Below, one piece after another: positions 8,543-16,888 of a stretch of DNA of 34,655 nucleotides (position 1 is its first letter; every line of letters starts with the position of its first letter). The DNA lies in NCBI GenBank assembly GCA_005792145.1, contig SXSS01000093.1:1-34655 (forward strand), in the 5' to 3' direction. The notes below the pieces were generated by a model that did no database searches, had not been told where the DNA came from, and saw only the letters and a program-made list of their open reading frames with translations. This stretch comes from Planctomycetia bacterium. Lineage in GTDB: Bacteria; Planctomycetota; Phycisphaerae; Phycisphaerales; SM1A02. A program made the translations under genes and the position numbers.

Positions 8543-9415
8543 TTAACGGCGCCGACGAGGCTTCACAAGACTCTTGATCGAAGGCCGAGCCGTATCGCCC
8601 CCTTTCGAGCCAATTGCGCCAGTATTTCGTCCATCTTGACGGCCCTGCCCCGCCGCTGCGCCGCCCGAACCTTGCATCTGCGAATTGAGCTCGCGAATTC
8701 TCTGGCGCATCCGAAGAACGCCATTCACCCCACCACCCTGCAAAAACGCGGAAGCCGCGGCATTCGCCTCTGAAAAGAGACCGTCGAAAGTGATTGTGCT
8801 GGTGGCAACATCGATGCTGATTCCCACAACCCCAAGATCGGAGATGATCGAAATAACCGCATCGATCCGTTCATCATCCTTCGCGACATTGCTTGAGATC
8901 AGCGATGCGAGCGCGCGCGTCGTTGTGATGTGGATCGGCTCATTCAATCGACGCATATCAACAACTGCTTGCATTGCGGGTTCCATCTTGTCTCTCGTCA
9001 TCAATTTCACATCGCGCTGTTCTCCATTGAGCACGAAGACTCGGCTTGAAATATTCGCAAGCGCCATTGCTAATGCACGACCTGTTGCAATGTTGCCTTG
9101 CGAATATGGATCGGAGATATCACGCTGACGCTCCTCCGCAGATAAGACTTTATCGATTGAACCGCCCGTGCCACCTGGCGGAACAGTCAATGCTCGAACG
9201 CCCATTTCGTGCAGAAGCCAGAGGCACCACTGAATGTGTGGATCACTCGTGGCTTGCTCTGACGCAAGTCCTTGACCAAGAAGCCCGCCGATCGATGGCG
9301 CGAGAGGTTGCTTGGCAGCAATCAGTGGCAAAATCGCATTGATAACGCTTCCAAGCGTCTCTTGCGATTGAATTGTCAGTTCGATTTGTTGGCCGTTAAG
9401 AATCATTGATGGCAT
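8543..9415 (-). CDS. Unrecognised cytoplasmic protein with basic disordered tail
   Basis: A 290-residue protein without signal peptide or membrane segments. I do not recognise the family. Residues 1-230 look folded, with alternating helices and strands (IQWCLWLLHEMGVRALTVPP, then RALAMALANISSRVFVLNG, then IDAVISIISDLGVVGISIDV). Residues 235-265 are a charged helix followed by Gly/Gln-rich sequence, and the end is a lysine/arginine tail (SLVKPRRRR) that may contact nucleic acid or membrane. TAGGCT lies exactly 6 nt before the ATG at 9415, supporting this start over the ATG three codons later. It is divergent from the first fucosidase with 33 bp between starts. The stop lies 61 bp before the upstream end of the FG-GAP protein gene, so read-through into that gene is possible. 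Confidence 0.72.
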   Translation of the reverse strand: MPSMILNGQQIELTIQSQETLGSVINAILPLIAAKQPLAPSIGGLLGQGLASEQATSDPHIQWCLWLLHEMGVRALTVPPGGTGGSIDKVLSAEERQRDISDPYSQGNIATGRALAMALANISSRVFVLNGEQRDVKLMTRDKMEPAMQAVVDMRRLNEPIHITTTRALASLISSNVAKDDERIDAVISIISDLGVVGISIDVATSTITFDGLFSEANAAASAFLQGGGVNGVLRMRQRIRELNSQMQGSGGAAAGQGRQDGRNTGAIGSKGGDTARPSIKSLVKPRRRR

Positions 9416-9421
9416 ACAAGA

Positions 9422-9427
9422 AGCCTA
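9422..9427 (-). promoter_or_regulatory. -10 box of the unrecognised protein gene
   Basis: Minus-strand TAGGCT ends 6 nt before the ATG at 9415. No Shine-Dalgarno is visible. The divergent fucosidase box lies 9 bp away. Confidence 0.38.
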
Positions 9428-9436
9428 TCGGTTTCG

Positions 9437-9442
9437 TACCGT
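9437..9442 (+). promoter_or_regulatory. -10 box of the first fucosidase gene
   Basis: TACCGT ends 6 nt before the ATG at 9449; no Shine-Dalgarno precedes the gene. The box is weak at positions 4-5 but holds the TAnnnT core. Confidence 0.35.
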
Positions 9443-9448
9443 ATTCGC

Positions 9449-11527
9449 ATGCGGAACCAAAAGTTGCTCGTTCGAATTGTCGCGCTTGTTCTTGCGACAT
9501 GTGCAATCACTTCAAATGCGTGTCCAAAAAGTGATCAAATCGCTCCGCCAGATTTCGCGTGGTGGCGAGAGGCGCGATTTGGAATGTTTGTGCATTGGGG
9601 TTTGTACAGCGAAGCTGGAAGTGTTTGGAAGGGACATTTTCTTCCTGGTTGGAGCGAGTGGATGCTCAACCGCAAAAAAATTCCTCCTGCCGAGTATTAC
9701 GCAGAGTTGATGCCAAGATTTGATCCCGCGGATTTCGACGCCAATGCGTGGGTGCTCGCGGCGAAAAATGCTGGGATGAAATACATCGTGATCACGACAA
9801 AGCACCACGAAGGATTTGCGAATTGGCCAAGCGCCGTCAGCGATCAAGATATTGCGGCGACGAAATTTGGAAAGCCGATCGCGGAAGGCGGGCGCGGTCG
9901 CGATCCACTGCGAGAACTTGCCGATGCGTGCGAAGTCCACGGTTTGAAGTTGGGGTTTTATTACTCGCTGTTGGATTGGGCGCATCCGGACTATCTCCCT
10001 CGCCGAGAGTGGGATGCGCGGCCAATTGATGGAGCGCAATATGCGCGTTACACACAGTTCATGCGAGCGCAAGTGAAGGAACTTCTCGATGGTCGTTATG
10101 GAAAAATCGCCGTGCTTTGGGGCGATGGCGACTGGGAGCATGGGGCGCGCGAACACACCAGCGATGAGATTGTTGCGATGGCTCGTGCGTTACAGCCAGG
10201 AATTCTCGTGAACAATCGTTGGGCTCAGCCAGGCGATTATGCGACGCCAGAAAATTTAATCCCAGATGCAATGCTCGATCGTCCGTGGGAGACATGCATG
10301 ACACTCAATGGGTCTTGGGGATATGCGCGTGATGACCATGATTTCAAATCCGCGCCAGCTGTCTTGCAAAATCTCGCCGACATTATTTCCAAGGGCGGAA
10401 ATTATCTTCTGAACATTGGACCTGATGGACGCGGACGCATCGATCCCGAATCACTCGAGGTGCTCGCAGGGATCGGTCGGTGGATGCAAACACATTCGAG
10501 TTCGATTTATAGAAATGGTCATGCAGATCTTCCTGTTCCAGAATGGGGACGATGGACGATGGGCACAAACCAAGAGGGCCGTACAACATTCAATGCGCAT
10601 CTTTTTTCGCCGCCAAAGTCTGGATTGATTCGTCTTGATGGCGTCATCGATGATCCGATAGCGGTGCGTGTGCTTGGTGGAGAGTTTGCTGCGCCGACAT
10701 TTCGTCGAGAGGGTCCAGACTTGATCGTCAAACTTGATCCTTCTGTTCTTGGTGCGATTGCGAAGGCCTCCGCACATTCTGTGATTGCTTTCGATTTCGC
10801 CTCGCAACCCAGAATCATGACCGCGCCGAAAATCTTGGGCGATGATCGGATGTTTGTTGGCACAACGACTGTGCGCTTCGCAGCGCCGCCGACTGGTGCG
10901 ATGATTCATGTCACGACGGATGATTCGCAGCCAAGCATAAACACACTCGCAATCCAAGCGAATGCACAGGGAGAGTTCGCAATCGTGCTCGACCAAACTT
11001 CGACCTTGCGAGCGCGAACAAGTTGGCAGGGAAATATGAGCGATGCCGAGACTGCGATCACTTTCACTCGCAGCGAATTATCGCCAGCGAAAGCGTGTGG
11101 CGATCGTGTTGGACTCGATGCGCGAGTGATCGCTGGCACATTTGAAATCGTTCCAGCGAACGATGCTTTTTCTGGCTCGACACAGCGAAGCGTGATCGAA
11201 TCGGTTGCGATTCCAGTCGGGGTACCTGCGGACCGATACGCGATACAAATTCGCGGCATGATCGATGTGCCAGCAAGCGGTGTCTATCGATTCGAAATCG
11301 CGAGCGATGACGGAAGCGAGTTATGGATCGACGGCGTACTTGTCATCAATAACGGTGGATTGCATGGAGCCACGCCAAAGGTTGGAGATATCGCGCTTGC
11401 GATTGGCTGTCATGATCTTGATGTTCGAATGTTCGAATCCGTTGGAACTGAAGCACTTGTTCTTCGCTGGCGCCTGCCGATGACGACAAACTTTGCGGAG
11501 ATTCCTGTGCAAGCTTTTCGGCATTAG
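9449..11527 (+). CDS. Exported GH29 alpha-L-fucosidase with C-terminal PA14 domain
   Basis: A 692-residue glycoside hydrolase that releases alpha-L-fucose from glycans with net retention. A signal peptide (1-24) precedes the GH29 (beta/alpha)8 barrel (about 34-345), with the family landmarks ARFGMFVHWGLYS, the KHHEGF loop (H119, H120) and the strand VLWGDGDWEH. D226 is the expected nucleophile; most family members have F or another residue where this has G225. The middle beta domain contains a chitobiase-C-like IHVTTDDSQP motif (about 490). Residues 560-690 form a PA14 domain (ASDDGSELWIDG), which often binds carbohydrate. The gene converges on a second GH29 gene with 18 bp between stops. The general acid/base cannot be assigned by eye. 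The likely substrate is fucosylated algal or mucin-type glycan. Confidence 0.95.
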   Translation: MRNQKLLVRIVALVLATCAITSNACPKSDQIAPPDFAWWREARFGMFVHWGLYSEAGSVWKGHFLPGWSEWMLNRKKIPPAEYYAELMPRFDPADFDANAWVLAAKNAGMKYIVITTKHHEGFANWPSAVSDQDIAATKFGKPIAEGGRGRDPLRELADACEVHGLKLGFYYSLLDWAHPDYLPRREWDARPIDGAQYARYTQFMRAQVKELLDGRYGKIAVLWGDGDWEHGAREHTSDEIVAMARALQPGILVNNRWAQPGDYATPENLIPDAMLDRPWETCMTLNGSWGYARDDHDFKSAPAVLQNLADIISKGGNYLLNIGPDGRGRIDPESLEVLAGIGRWMQTHSSSIYRNGHADLPVPEWGRWTMGTNQEGRTTFNAHLFSPPKSGLIRLDGVIDDPIAVRVLGGEFAAPTFRREGPDLIVKLDPSVLGAIAKASAHSVIAFDFASQPRIMTAPKILGDDRMFVGTTTVRFAAPPTGAMIHVTTDDSQPSINTLAIQANAQGEFAIVLDQTSTLRARTSWQGNMSDAETAITFTRSELSPAKACGDRVGLDARVIAGTFEIVPANDAFSGSTQRSVIESVAIPVGVPADRYAIQIRGMIDVPASGVYRFEIASDDGSELWIDGVLVINNGGLHGATPKVGDIALAIGCHDLDVRMFESVGTEALVLRWRLPMTTNFAEIPVQAFRH

Positions 11528-11545
11528 CCTTGAAGCAAAAACGAA

Positions 11546-13369
11546 TCACTTCGCAAGTGGCTGGAGAATGATCCTTCGCAAGTTCATCACTGCAGATCCC
11601 GCCTTCGACAATGGCTTGACCACAATTTCAAAATCGCCCGCAGGGCAAGAGATGATTCCCATGTCTGACGCCTTGAAATCGTACCAGTTTGCGCCAGCCT
11701 GAACGGTCGATTCAACACCCTCAACTCCTGCGTCTGCGACTGAAACGCGAAATCGACTTCCACCTTCAGTTGGAGAGGCGGCGACTTCTGCGATCACTTT
11801 GTATTTTCCTGGAGACTGAAGGCGCAACACCCATCGTGCGGTGCCATCGACATCGGTCCAGTATCCAATGCTGTCGGGCTTTTCTTCATAGATCAAACGG
11901 CCGCGCAACTCGGCGTCCTTCGCCGTCAAATGAAATGTTTGTGTTGCATCTGGGAGAATTGCCTGTGCGATAATTTGAGGTTCGCCAACAATATCGACTG
12001 CGATCACGCTGCTGACATCATCCGGCGCCGTGACTGGAATTGAGATCGACCAACCATCGCCTTGTCGAGATACTTGCGCCGCGAATCCTGTCGCCCCCAA
12101 CAGACGCGCCGAAAGAACTTCGCTGCTCAAACCAGGAATGACGAGCGCGTTGGTATTTCCATCAGCAGATTTCGGCCAATTGAAGACATGGAAATAAAGT
12201 CGCGTCTGACCGTTGGGCAACGGCTTCTTCGTGCATCGTCCCCATGGGAGGCGAACAAATGGACTCGCGTAGGTGCCATAAATTGCATCGCCGTTTGTTT
12301 CCATCCATTGACCGATTCGCATGAGCCGATCGATTGATTCTTGTGGAATCTGACCGTTGGCTTGCGGACCAACATTCAGCAGAAAGTTTCCACCCTTGCT
12401 GGCAATATCACAAAGCATGCGGATCATTTCTTGAGCACTTTTCCAATTATGGTCATCGCTCCTGAATCCCCACGTGTCGTTCATGGTCATACATGTTTCC
12501 CAATCACGACCTGGAAATCCTGTCGAAGGAACTTCTTGCTCAGGAGTTCCATAATCGCCAGCCCAATCCCCTTCGCCGTTCATGCCAGCCATTCCCGATC
12601 GCCCTTTGTCAACGCGATTGTTGATGATGATGTCTGGATCGAGCGATTGAACATACTTTGCAAGATCAAGACCACGCTCGTGCGTCCAAGACTCTTCCCA
12701 TTCTCCGTCGAACCAGAGAATTCCAATCTTGCCATACTTGCCAGAGACCAATTCTTTCAATTGCTCTTTCATATATCCGATGTATCGATCGAAGTCAGCG
12801 TCCTCATCCTTGCGTGGATCCCATGAACGGTGCGGAACATAATCGTCGTGTGTCCAATCCATAATCGAGTGATAAAAACACAGTTGAATGCCGCCGCGCT
12901 CGCATGCACGCGCAAGTTCCAACAAGATATCCCGCTTGAATGGAGTTGCCATCACATCAAAATTTGAAACCTTCGAATTCCAAAGTGCAAATCCATCATG
13001 ATGTTTGCTGGTGATGACGATGTACTTCTGGCCAGCAAGTTTTGCGATGCGAACCCACTCATCCGCATTGAAATCAATCGGGTTGAATTGATCTTGCAAC
13101 TTCATGTATTGCGCCGGCTGAATTTTTCCCGAGTTCAAAATCCACTCGCCTATGCCGGCAATCGACTTGCCGTCCCATTGACCAGCTGGAATTGCGTAAA
13201 GCCCCCAGTGAATGAACATACCGAAGCGTGCGTCGCGGAACCATCCCATGCGTCGATCAAGATCGGCTTTCGCTGCGGTTGGTGCTGGTAGAGCCGGAGC
13301 CTGCGCCAGAGATTTTGTTGGAAAGATCGAGGCCAGAACCACAACGCAACAAAAAATTATTATTCGCAT
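11546..13369 (-). CDS. Exported GH29 alpha-L-fucosidase
   Basis: A 607-residue GH29 enzyme from the ATG at 13369, where a signal peptide begins (MRIIIFCCVVVLASIF...SLAQ). The open frame extends to 13537 but that part lies inside the upstream thioredoxin gene and is rejected. The barrel spans about 40-365 with ARFGMFIHWGLY, the KHHDGF loop (H123, H124), and GILWFDGEWEE, where D221 is the predicted nucleophile; this is the standard LWFDG form. Residues about 480-605 are a beta-sandwich resembling a CBM6/35-like carbohydrate-binding module. It starts 4 bp after the thioredoxin stop, so the two genes are almost surely co-transcribed. It is a paralogue of the convergent fucosidase, but differs in accessory domains (no PA14), which suggests a different target glycan. 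Confidence 0.94.
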   Translation of the reverse strand: MRIIIFCCVVVLASIFPTKSLAQAPALPAPTAAKADLDRRMGWFRDARFGMFIHWGLYAIPAGQWDGKSIAGIGEWILNSGKIQPAQYMKLQDQFNPIDFNADEWVRIAKLAGQKYIVITSKHHDGFALWNSKVSNFDVMATPFKRDILLELARACERGGIQLCFYHSIMDWTHDDYVPHRSWDPRKDEDADFDRYIGYMKEQLKELVSGKYGKIGILWFDGEWEESWTHERGLDLAKYVQSLDPDIIINNRVDKGRSGMAGMNGEGDWAGDYGTPEQEVPSTGFPGRDWETCMTMNDTWGFRSDDHNWKSAQEMIRMLCDIASKGGNFLLNVGPQANGQIPQESIDRLMRIGQWMETNGDAIYGTYASPFVRLPWGRCTKKPLPNGQTRLYFHVFNWPKSADGNTNALVIPGLSSEVLSARLLGATGFAAQVSRQGDGWSISIPVTAPDDVSSVIAVDIVGEPQIIAQAILPDATQTFHLTAKDAELRGRLIYEEKPDSIGYWTDVDGTARWVLRLQSPGKYKVIAEVAASPTEGGSRFRVSVADAGVEGVESTVQAGANWYDFKASDMGIISCPAGDFEIVVKPLSKAGSAVMNLRRIILQPLAK

Positions 13370-13373
13370 CAGG

Positions 13374-13943
13374 TCAGCGTACTGCAGTATCTGCCGCTCG
13401 CATCGCTTCCGCCAATTGGGTAAAGCTGTGCGAACCAACCATCGTCTGCGACAAGGTTCCATCGCGGCGGAGAATAAAAATCGTCGGGATTGAGCGCACG
13501 GACGAAAATGGTTTGCCCGTAGGCGGCGCGGGTGCAACCATCGGATACGAAATTGCTTTACCAGTCAGAAATTTTGTCACGGTTGCTTTCGGTTCATTGG
13601 AAACTCCAATGATGACGAGATCATTTGGATACGCCTGTGCGAGTTGTTCCAGAGCTGGAAGAGTCGCTCGACACGGACCGCACCATGTCGCCCAGAAATC
13701 AATAAAGACAATTTTTCCTTTCAATGTCGCGGGATTCAATTCGCGACCATCAAACGAAGTAAATGAATAGTTTGGTCCCGCGACTGGCGCGACTGGTGCG
13801 ACTGGTGCGACTGGTGCGACTGGTGCGACTTTCTCACTTGCAGTCGACGCGTTGAATACAGCAAGAACAATCACGCCTGTAATGGCGACGCTTGCAATCA
13901 AAGATGCAGCGATCTTGAACGACTTTATGCCAATGCTTTTCAT
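13374..13943 (-). CDS. Membrane-anchored TlpA/ResA-like thioredoxin
   Basis: A 189-residue extracytoplasmic thiol-disulfide protein. An N-terminal hydrophobic segment (about 11-32) anchors or exports it, then a (VAP)n linker (39-54) leads to a TlpA/AhpC-TSA-type thioredoxin fold (57-189). The active site is WCGPC (C88, C91) inside [13 protein letters not shown], and SIPT supplies the cis-proline loop. Such proteins reduce cytochrome c apoprotein cysteines or other exported thiols; the large c-type cytochrome in this region makes heme attachment a reasonable but unproven role. It precedes the second fucosidase by 4 bp. The start is 20 bp from that of the divergent efflux pump, and TATAAG lies 6 nt upstream. 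Confidence 0.92.
   Translation of the reverse strand: MKSIGIKSFKIAASLIASVAITGVIVLAVFNASTASEKVAPVAPVAPVAPVAPVAGPNYSFTSFDGRELNPATLKGKIVFIDFWATWCGPCRATLPALEQLAQAYPNDLVIIGVSNEPKATVTKFLTGKAISYPMVAPAPPTGKPFSSVRSIPTIFILRRDGTLSQTMVGSHSFTQLAEAMRAADTAVR
13780..13830. repeat. 9-bp tandem repeat (about 5.7 copies) coding a (VAP)n linker
   Basis: Plus-strand units GCGACTGGT at 13789-13824, with a variant first unit (13780-13788) and a partial last one (13825-13830). The repeat is in frame in the thioredoxin gene and sets the distance between its membrane anchor and catalytic domain. Near-perfect copies suggest slippage between strains. Confidence 0.9.
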
Positions 13944-13949
13944 ATGCGT

Positions 13950-13955
13950 CTTATA
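13950..13955 (-). promoter_or_regulatory. -10 box of the thioredoxin gene (overlaps the divergent -10)
   Basis: Minus-strand TATAAG ends 6 nt before the ATG at 13943. It differs from TAnnnT at the last base. It overlaps the efflux pump's TATACT by four base pairs. Confidence 0.4.
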
Positions 13956-13957
13956 CT
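13952..13957 (+). promoter_or_regulatory. -10 box of the efflux pump gene
   Basis: TATACT ends 6 nt before the ATG at 13964, close to the TATAAT consensus. The whole gap between the divergent start codons is 20 bp, so both mRNAs should be leaderless. Confidence 0.5.
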
Positions 13958-13963
13958 CGCTCT

Positions 13964-15373
13964 ATGACCGAACCGAATAAGCCCGACAGACGATGGCTGA
14001 CATTGTTTGCCATGACGGGGTCACTCTCAATGATTATGCTTGATTCCACGGTGCTTGGCGTCGCATTGCCAAGTATTCGACAAGATTTGAAATTTGATGA
14101 TTCGTCTTTGGCGTGGGCCGTCAATGGATATCTCCTTGCGATGGCTTCGTGGGTCGCGATTGGCGGAAAGCTTGGTGATTGGATGGGGCGGATCAATGCG
14201 TTTCGTTTGGGCATGATTGGATTTATGATCGCATCAATCGGATGTGCGCTTGCGCCAACTGCATGGGTCTTTATCACCGCGCGAGTTATTCAGGGAATTT
14301 GTGCAGGAACGATGCAACCCGCAAGCGCTGCGATTGTGATCGATATTTATCCTGCAAATCAGCGCGGACGCGCAATGGCGACATATGCCGGTATATCACT
14401 TTTGTTTATGGCGGGCGGTCCGCTGATCGGCGGAGCTCTAGTGCAATTTGCATCTTGGAATTGGTGCTTCTGGCTGAATGTTCCCATCGCACTCATTTCA
14501 ATCGGACTGACATTGACGCTGCGAATGAAATCCACCCGCGCCACAACAGCAAAAACCGACTGGGCATCGATTCTGATCTTGCTTGTCGGTACCCCATTGT
14601 TAGTCAGCGGATTTCAAGAGCTTGGACTTCACGGCCCCACAACAAAACCTGCTTGGCTTTTAATCGTGGTTGGCGGCGTGCTCTTGTTTGTGTTCGCGCA
14701 TCGGCAATTCCGATTGACACAACCGACAATTGATCTGAGGCTCTTTCGAGATCGAGGGTTCTTTGGAGACGCATTCTTATTGTTATGCGTCAGCTTTATC
14801 AATGTGGGCCAAGGAATTTATGGATCCTTATATATGCAAAATTTTCTGGGATTCACGCCAATGCAAGCAGGACTAGGGACGCTTCCGCTGCTTGTCCCCG
14901 TTCTGGGCATCATTCACTTTGCAGGACGAATGTATGACAATCACGGCCCGCGCCGCCCAATCATTTTGGGGCTTTCCTTCGTGCTGACTGGAACGGTGAT
15001 TGAAACAATTGGCGTCTTCGCCCTGAGCTATCCAATTCTTGCGATTGGAATGACTGTGCTCGGAATGGGATGTGGATTTGCAATGAGCCCCGCGAACGCC
15101 GATTCTCTTTCGCGTGCACCGATCGCCCAGCGCGGTGAAGCAAGCGGACTTGTACAAATGATGCGACAGTTTGGATCCACCATTGGCATCGCATTGATGG
15201 TGCTTGTGATGCATGGTTTGGCTTCGCCCACCGCGACAGAAAATGCGCCATCAACATTGACCGCGCGCGATATCGGATTTGGATTTGGTCTTCATGCCAT
15301 CGTTGCGTTGACGGCATTCATAGTTGCATATTTTTGCATTCAGCCAAAGGCGGAACCACAAATGCAAAGTTGA
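13964..15373 (+). CDS. MFS drug:proton antiporter of the DHA2 (EmrB/QacA, 14-helix) type
   Basis: A 469-residue inner-membrane transporter. It begins with a helix containing MIMLDSTVLGVALPSI, the D-x-x-(I/V)-V-x-V-A-L-P motif of DHA2 pumps, then shows motif A (GGKLGDWMGR) after helix 2 and motif C-like GGPLIGGALV in helix 5. About 13-14 hydrophobic segments can be counted. The family exports lipophilic drugs, dyes or metabolites in exchange for protons; the natural substrate here is unknown. There is no HlyD/EmrA-type adaptor gene next to it and no adjacent regulator. It diverges from the thioredoxin gene and converges with the ABC ATPase gene, whose end is only 2 bp from its stop. Confidence 0.92.
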   Translation: MTEPNKPDRRWLTLFAMTGSLSMIMLDSTVLGVALPSIRQDLKFDDSSLAWAVNGYLLAMASWVAIGGKLGDWMGRINAFRLGMIGFMIASIGCALAPTAWVFITARVIQGICAGTMQPASAAIVIDIYPANQRGRAMATYAGISLLFMAGGPLIGGALVQFASWNWCFWLNVPIALISIGLTLTLRMKSTRATTAKTDWASILILLVGTPLLVSGFQELGLHGPTTKPAWLLIVVGGVLLFVFAHRQFRLTQPTIDLRLFRDRGFFGDAFLLLCVSFINVGQGIYGSLYMQNFLGFTPMQAGLGTLPLLVPVLGIIHFAGRMYDNHGPRRPIILGLSFVLTGTVIETIGVFALSYPILAIGMTVLGMGCGFAMSPANADSLSRAPIAQRGEASGLVQMMRQFGSTIGIALMVLVMHGLASPTATENAPSTLTARDIGFGFGLHAIVALTAFIVAYFCIQPKAEPQMQS

Positions 15374-15375
15374 TT

Positions 15376-16458
15376 TCACTCCTCGACGCCAACAACTTGA
15401 TCCGCAGGGATGGTCACGCGAACTTGCTTGCCTGCAAAGAGAGTTGAATGAGGATTCACTTGGAAAACCTTGATGCGTTGCCCATTCGCTTCGACTATGT
15501 GCTGCGCATAAGCCCCGAGATATGTTGACTCAATACATTTTCCAAGAATGATGGTCGCATTGGATCGCGATTGCGTCACCGCGTCGAGTTCATCAATTGT
15601 GATCGTCTCTGGCCGAATCGAGAGCGTGATCCGATCTCCAGCTTTCTTTGTCGGCGGAACAAGAGCACGCATCGTTGCAATCGGCGTGACAACCTGTGCA
15701 AACCCACTTGAGTCGCGCGTCCCCTGCATCTCTCCATAAAGAAAATTTGTTTCGCCAATAAATTCTGCGACAAATCGAGTTCGAGGCCGTTGATAAATAT
15801 CCCTCGGCGCACCGAGTTGTTCAATCTTTCCCGCTGACATCACTGCGATTTGATCGGCAAGTGATAACGCTTCGTATTGATCGTGCGTGACATAGATCAT
15901 CGTGATGCGCAGTTCATTGGAGATCCGCCGAATCTCGGATCGCATTTCAAGACGCAACTTGGCGTCCAAATTTGAAAGTGGCTCATCAAGTAGAAGCAGA
16001 TCGGGACGAAACGCGATGGCGCGTGCCAATGCGACGCGTTGTTGCTGGCCACCAGAAAGTTGGTTGGGAAGTCGATCGGCATATTGGCTCATACGGACAA
16101 GTTCCAGCGATTCTCCAATACGCTTTTTCTTCTCGGCTGATGGCATGCGACGAACGTCCAGACCAAATCCGACATTCTGCGATACGTTCATATGCGGCCA
16201 GAGCGCGTAATTCTGAAAAACCATTCCGGTATTGCGGTTCTCTGGGGGAAGTGCGGTGACATCACGATCGCCAAAGAAAATTCGCCCCGCAGTTGGTTGG
16301 ACGAACCCAGCAATCATCCGCAGAATCGTGGTCTTGCCACATCCCGAAGATCCAAGCAGAAAGAAAAGCGAGCCCGCCGAAACTTCAATACTGACATCTT
16401 CGACCGCGACCGTTTGATCGAATGTCTTGCGAATGTTGATCAGCCGAAGGCTTGTCAC
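15376..16458 (-). CDS. Orphan ABC importer ATPase with TOBE-type C-terminus (FbpC/PotA/MalK family)
   Basis: A 360-residue nucleotide-binding subunit. Residues 1-235 carry Walker A (GSSGCGKT, 36-43), Q-loop Q82, signature LSGGQQQR (134-141), Walker B LLLLDEP (154-160) and H192. The rest (about 240-360) is an OB-fold/TOBE regulatory domain (AFSIRPETI-like LSIRPETITI). The family powers uptake of iron(III), putrescine/spermidine, thiosulfate or sugars; which one cannot be told. No permease or binding protein lies beside it, so it must pair with subunits encoded elsewhere. I choose the GTG at 16458 (reading MTSLRLINIRKTF) over the ATG at 16470, because TATGCT lies 7 nt before the GTG and that box includes part of the ATG. 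Confidence 0.93.
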   Translation of the reverse strand: MTSLRLINIRKTFDQTVAVEDVSIEVSAGSLFFLLGSSGCGKTTILRMIAGFVQPTAGRIFFGDRDVTALPPENRNTGMVFQNYALWPHMNVSQNVGFGLDVRRMPSAEKKKRIGESLELVRMSQYADRLPNQLSGGQQQRVALARAIAFRPDLLLLDEPLSNLDAKLRLEMRSEIRRISNELRITMIYVTHDQYEALSLADQIAVMSAGKIEQLGAPRDIYQRPRTRFVAEFIGETNFLYGEMQGTRDSSGFAQVVTPIATMRALVPPTKKAGDRITLSIRPETITIDELDAVTQSRSNATIILGKCIESTYLGAYAQHIVEANGQRIKVFQVNPHSTLFAGKQVRVTIPADQVVGVEE

Positions 16459-16465
16459 GAATGAA

Positions 16466-16471
16466 AGCATA
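16466..16471 (-). promoter_or_regulatory. -10 box of the ABC ATPase gene
   Basis: Minus-strand TATGCT ends 7 nt before the GTG at 16458. It overlaps the alternative ATG at 16470, which would then be untranscribed. Confidence 0.38.
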
Positions 16472-16502
16472 GTAAACAGGTGAAATCAGCGAGTGCGCAC
16501 CG

Positions 16503-16508
16503 TACAAT
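16503..16508 (+). promoter_or_regulatory. -10 box of the dciA-like gene
   Basis: TACAAT lies 11 nt before the ATG at 16520, with GTGAAA 17 nt upstream (16480-16485) as a fair -35. This leaves a leader of about 5 nt and argues against the earlier GTG at 16493. Confidence 0.45.
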
Positions 16509-16519
16509 TGCCGCGCGCT

Positions 16520-16888
16520 ATGGTGAATCCTCTTGAACATCTTCATGACCTGCAAAAACGGCGTGGCGCAAGAAGTACAAATACGATCCCTGCCGATTCG
16601 ATCCGCGGTGATATCACTCGACTGAGAACGACTGTCGAAAAACACGCGCAAAGGTTTGGTAACGCCGCTGAATTATGGGAGCGATTCATTCCCGCGAATG
16701 TTCGAGATGACACGCGCCTCTCAGGAATTTCTGGTGGCGTGCTGACGGTCGTGACAGGGTCCGCGGCGACGAGCTATACGCTTGATCGGATATTGCGCGG
16801 CGGGGTTGATGCTGAAATCCGAAATGCAAGCGCAGGCAAAATCACTCGCGTAAGAATGCGCGTTGGGCAAGTCAACCCGCCACAATAG
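16520..16888 (+). CDS. dciA: DUF721/DciA-family protein (putative replicative helicase loader)
   Basis: A 122-residue protein from the ATG at 16520. The C-terminal 80 residues match the DUF721/DciA pattern: a helix with 'LWERFIPANV', then 'LSGISGGVLTVVTGSAATSY', then a helix, and a final strand 'ITRVRMRVG'. DciA binds DNA and loads the DnaB helicase in bacteria without DnaC or DnaI, which would fit a planctomycete. The family is divergent and the N-terminal 45 residues are variable, so the symbol is by family only. The frame extends back to a GTG at 16493, but the TACAAT box at 16503 lies inside that extension. Its last 17 bp overlap the convergent thioesterase gene. Confidence 0.78.
   Translation: MVNPLEHLHDLQKRRGARSTNTIPADSIRGDITRLRTTVEKHAQRFGNAAELWERFIPANVRDDTRLSGISGGVLTVVTGSAATSYTLDRILRGGVDAEIRNASAGKITRVRMRVGQVNPPQ

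Noticed and set aside
9512-10156. Minus-strand open frame of 214 codons in the first fucosidase
   Set aside because: Antisense to the GH29 catalytic barrel, no start signal and no motif.
11548-11560. Short hairpin with T5 at the end of the second fucosidase gene (minus strand)
   Set aside because: The stem is only 5 bp (CACTT/AAGTG) and spans the stop codon; too weak to call a terminator.
13370-13537. Upstream extension of the second fucosidase gene
   Set aside because: It lies within the thioredoxin gene on the same strand, and the signal peptide begins at 13369.
13780-13830. Possible CRISPR-like array
   Set aside because: The repeats are 9 bp, contiguous and in frame in a coding gene; there are no spacers.
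16493-16519. Earlier GTG start for the dciA-like gene
   Set aside because: A good -10 box (TACAAT) lies inside this stretch.
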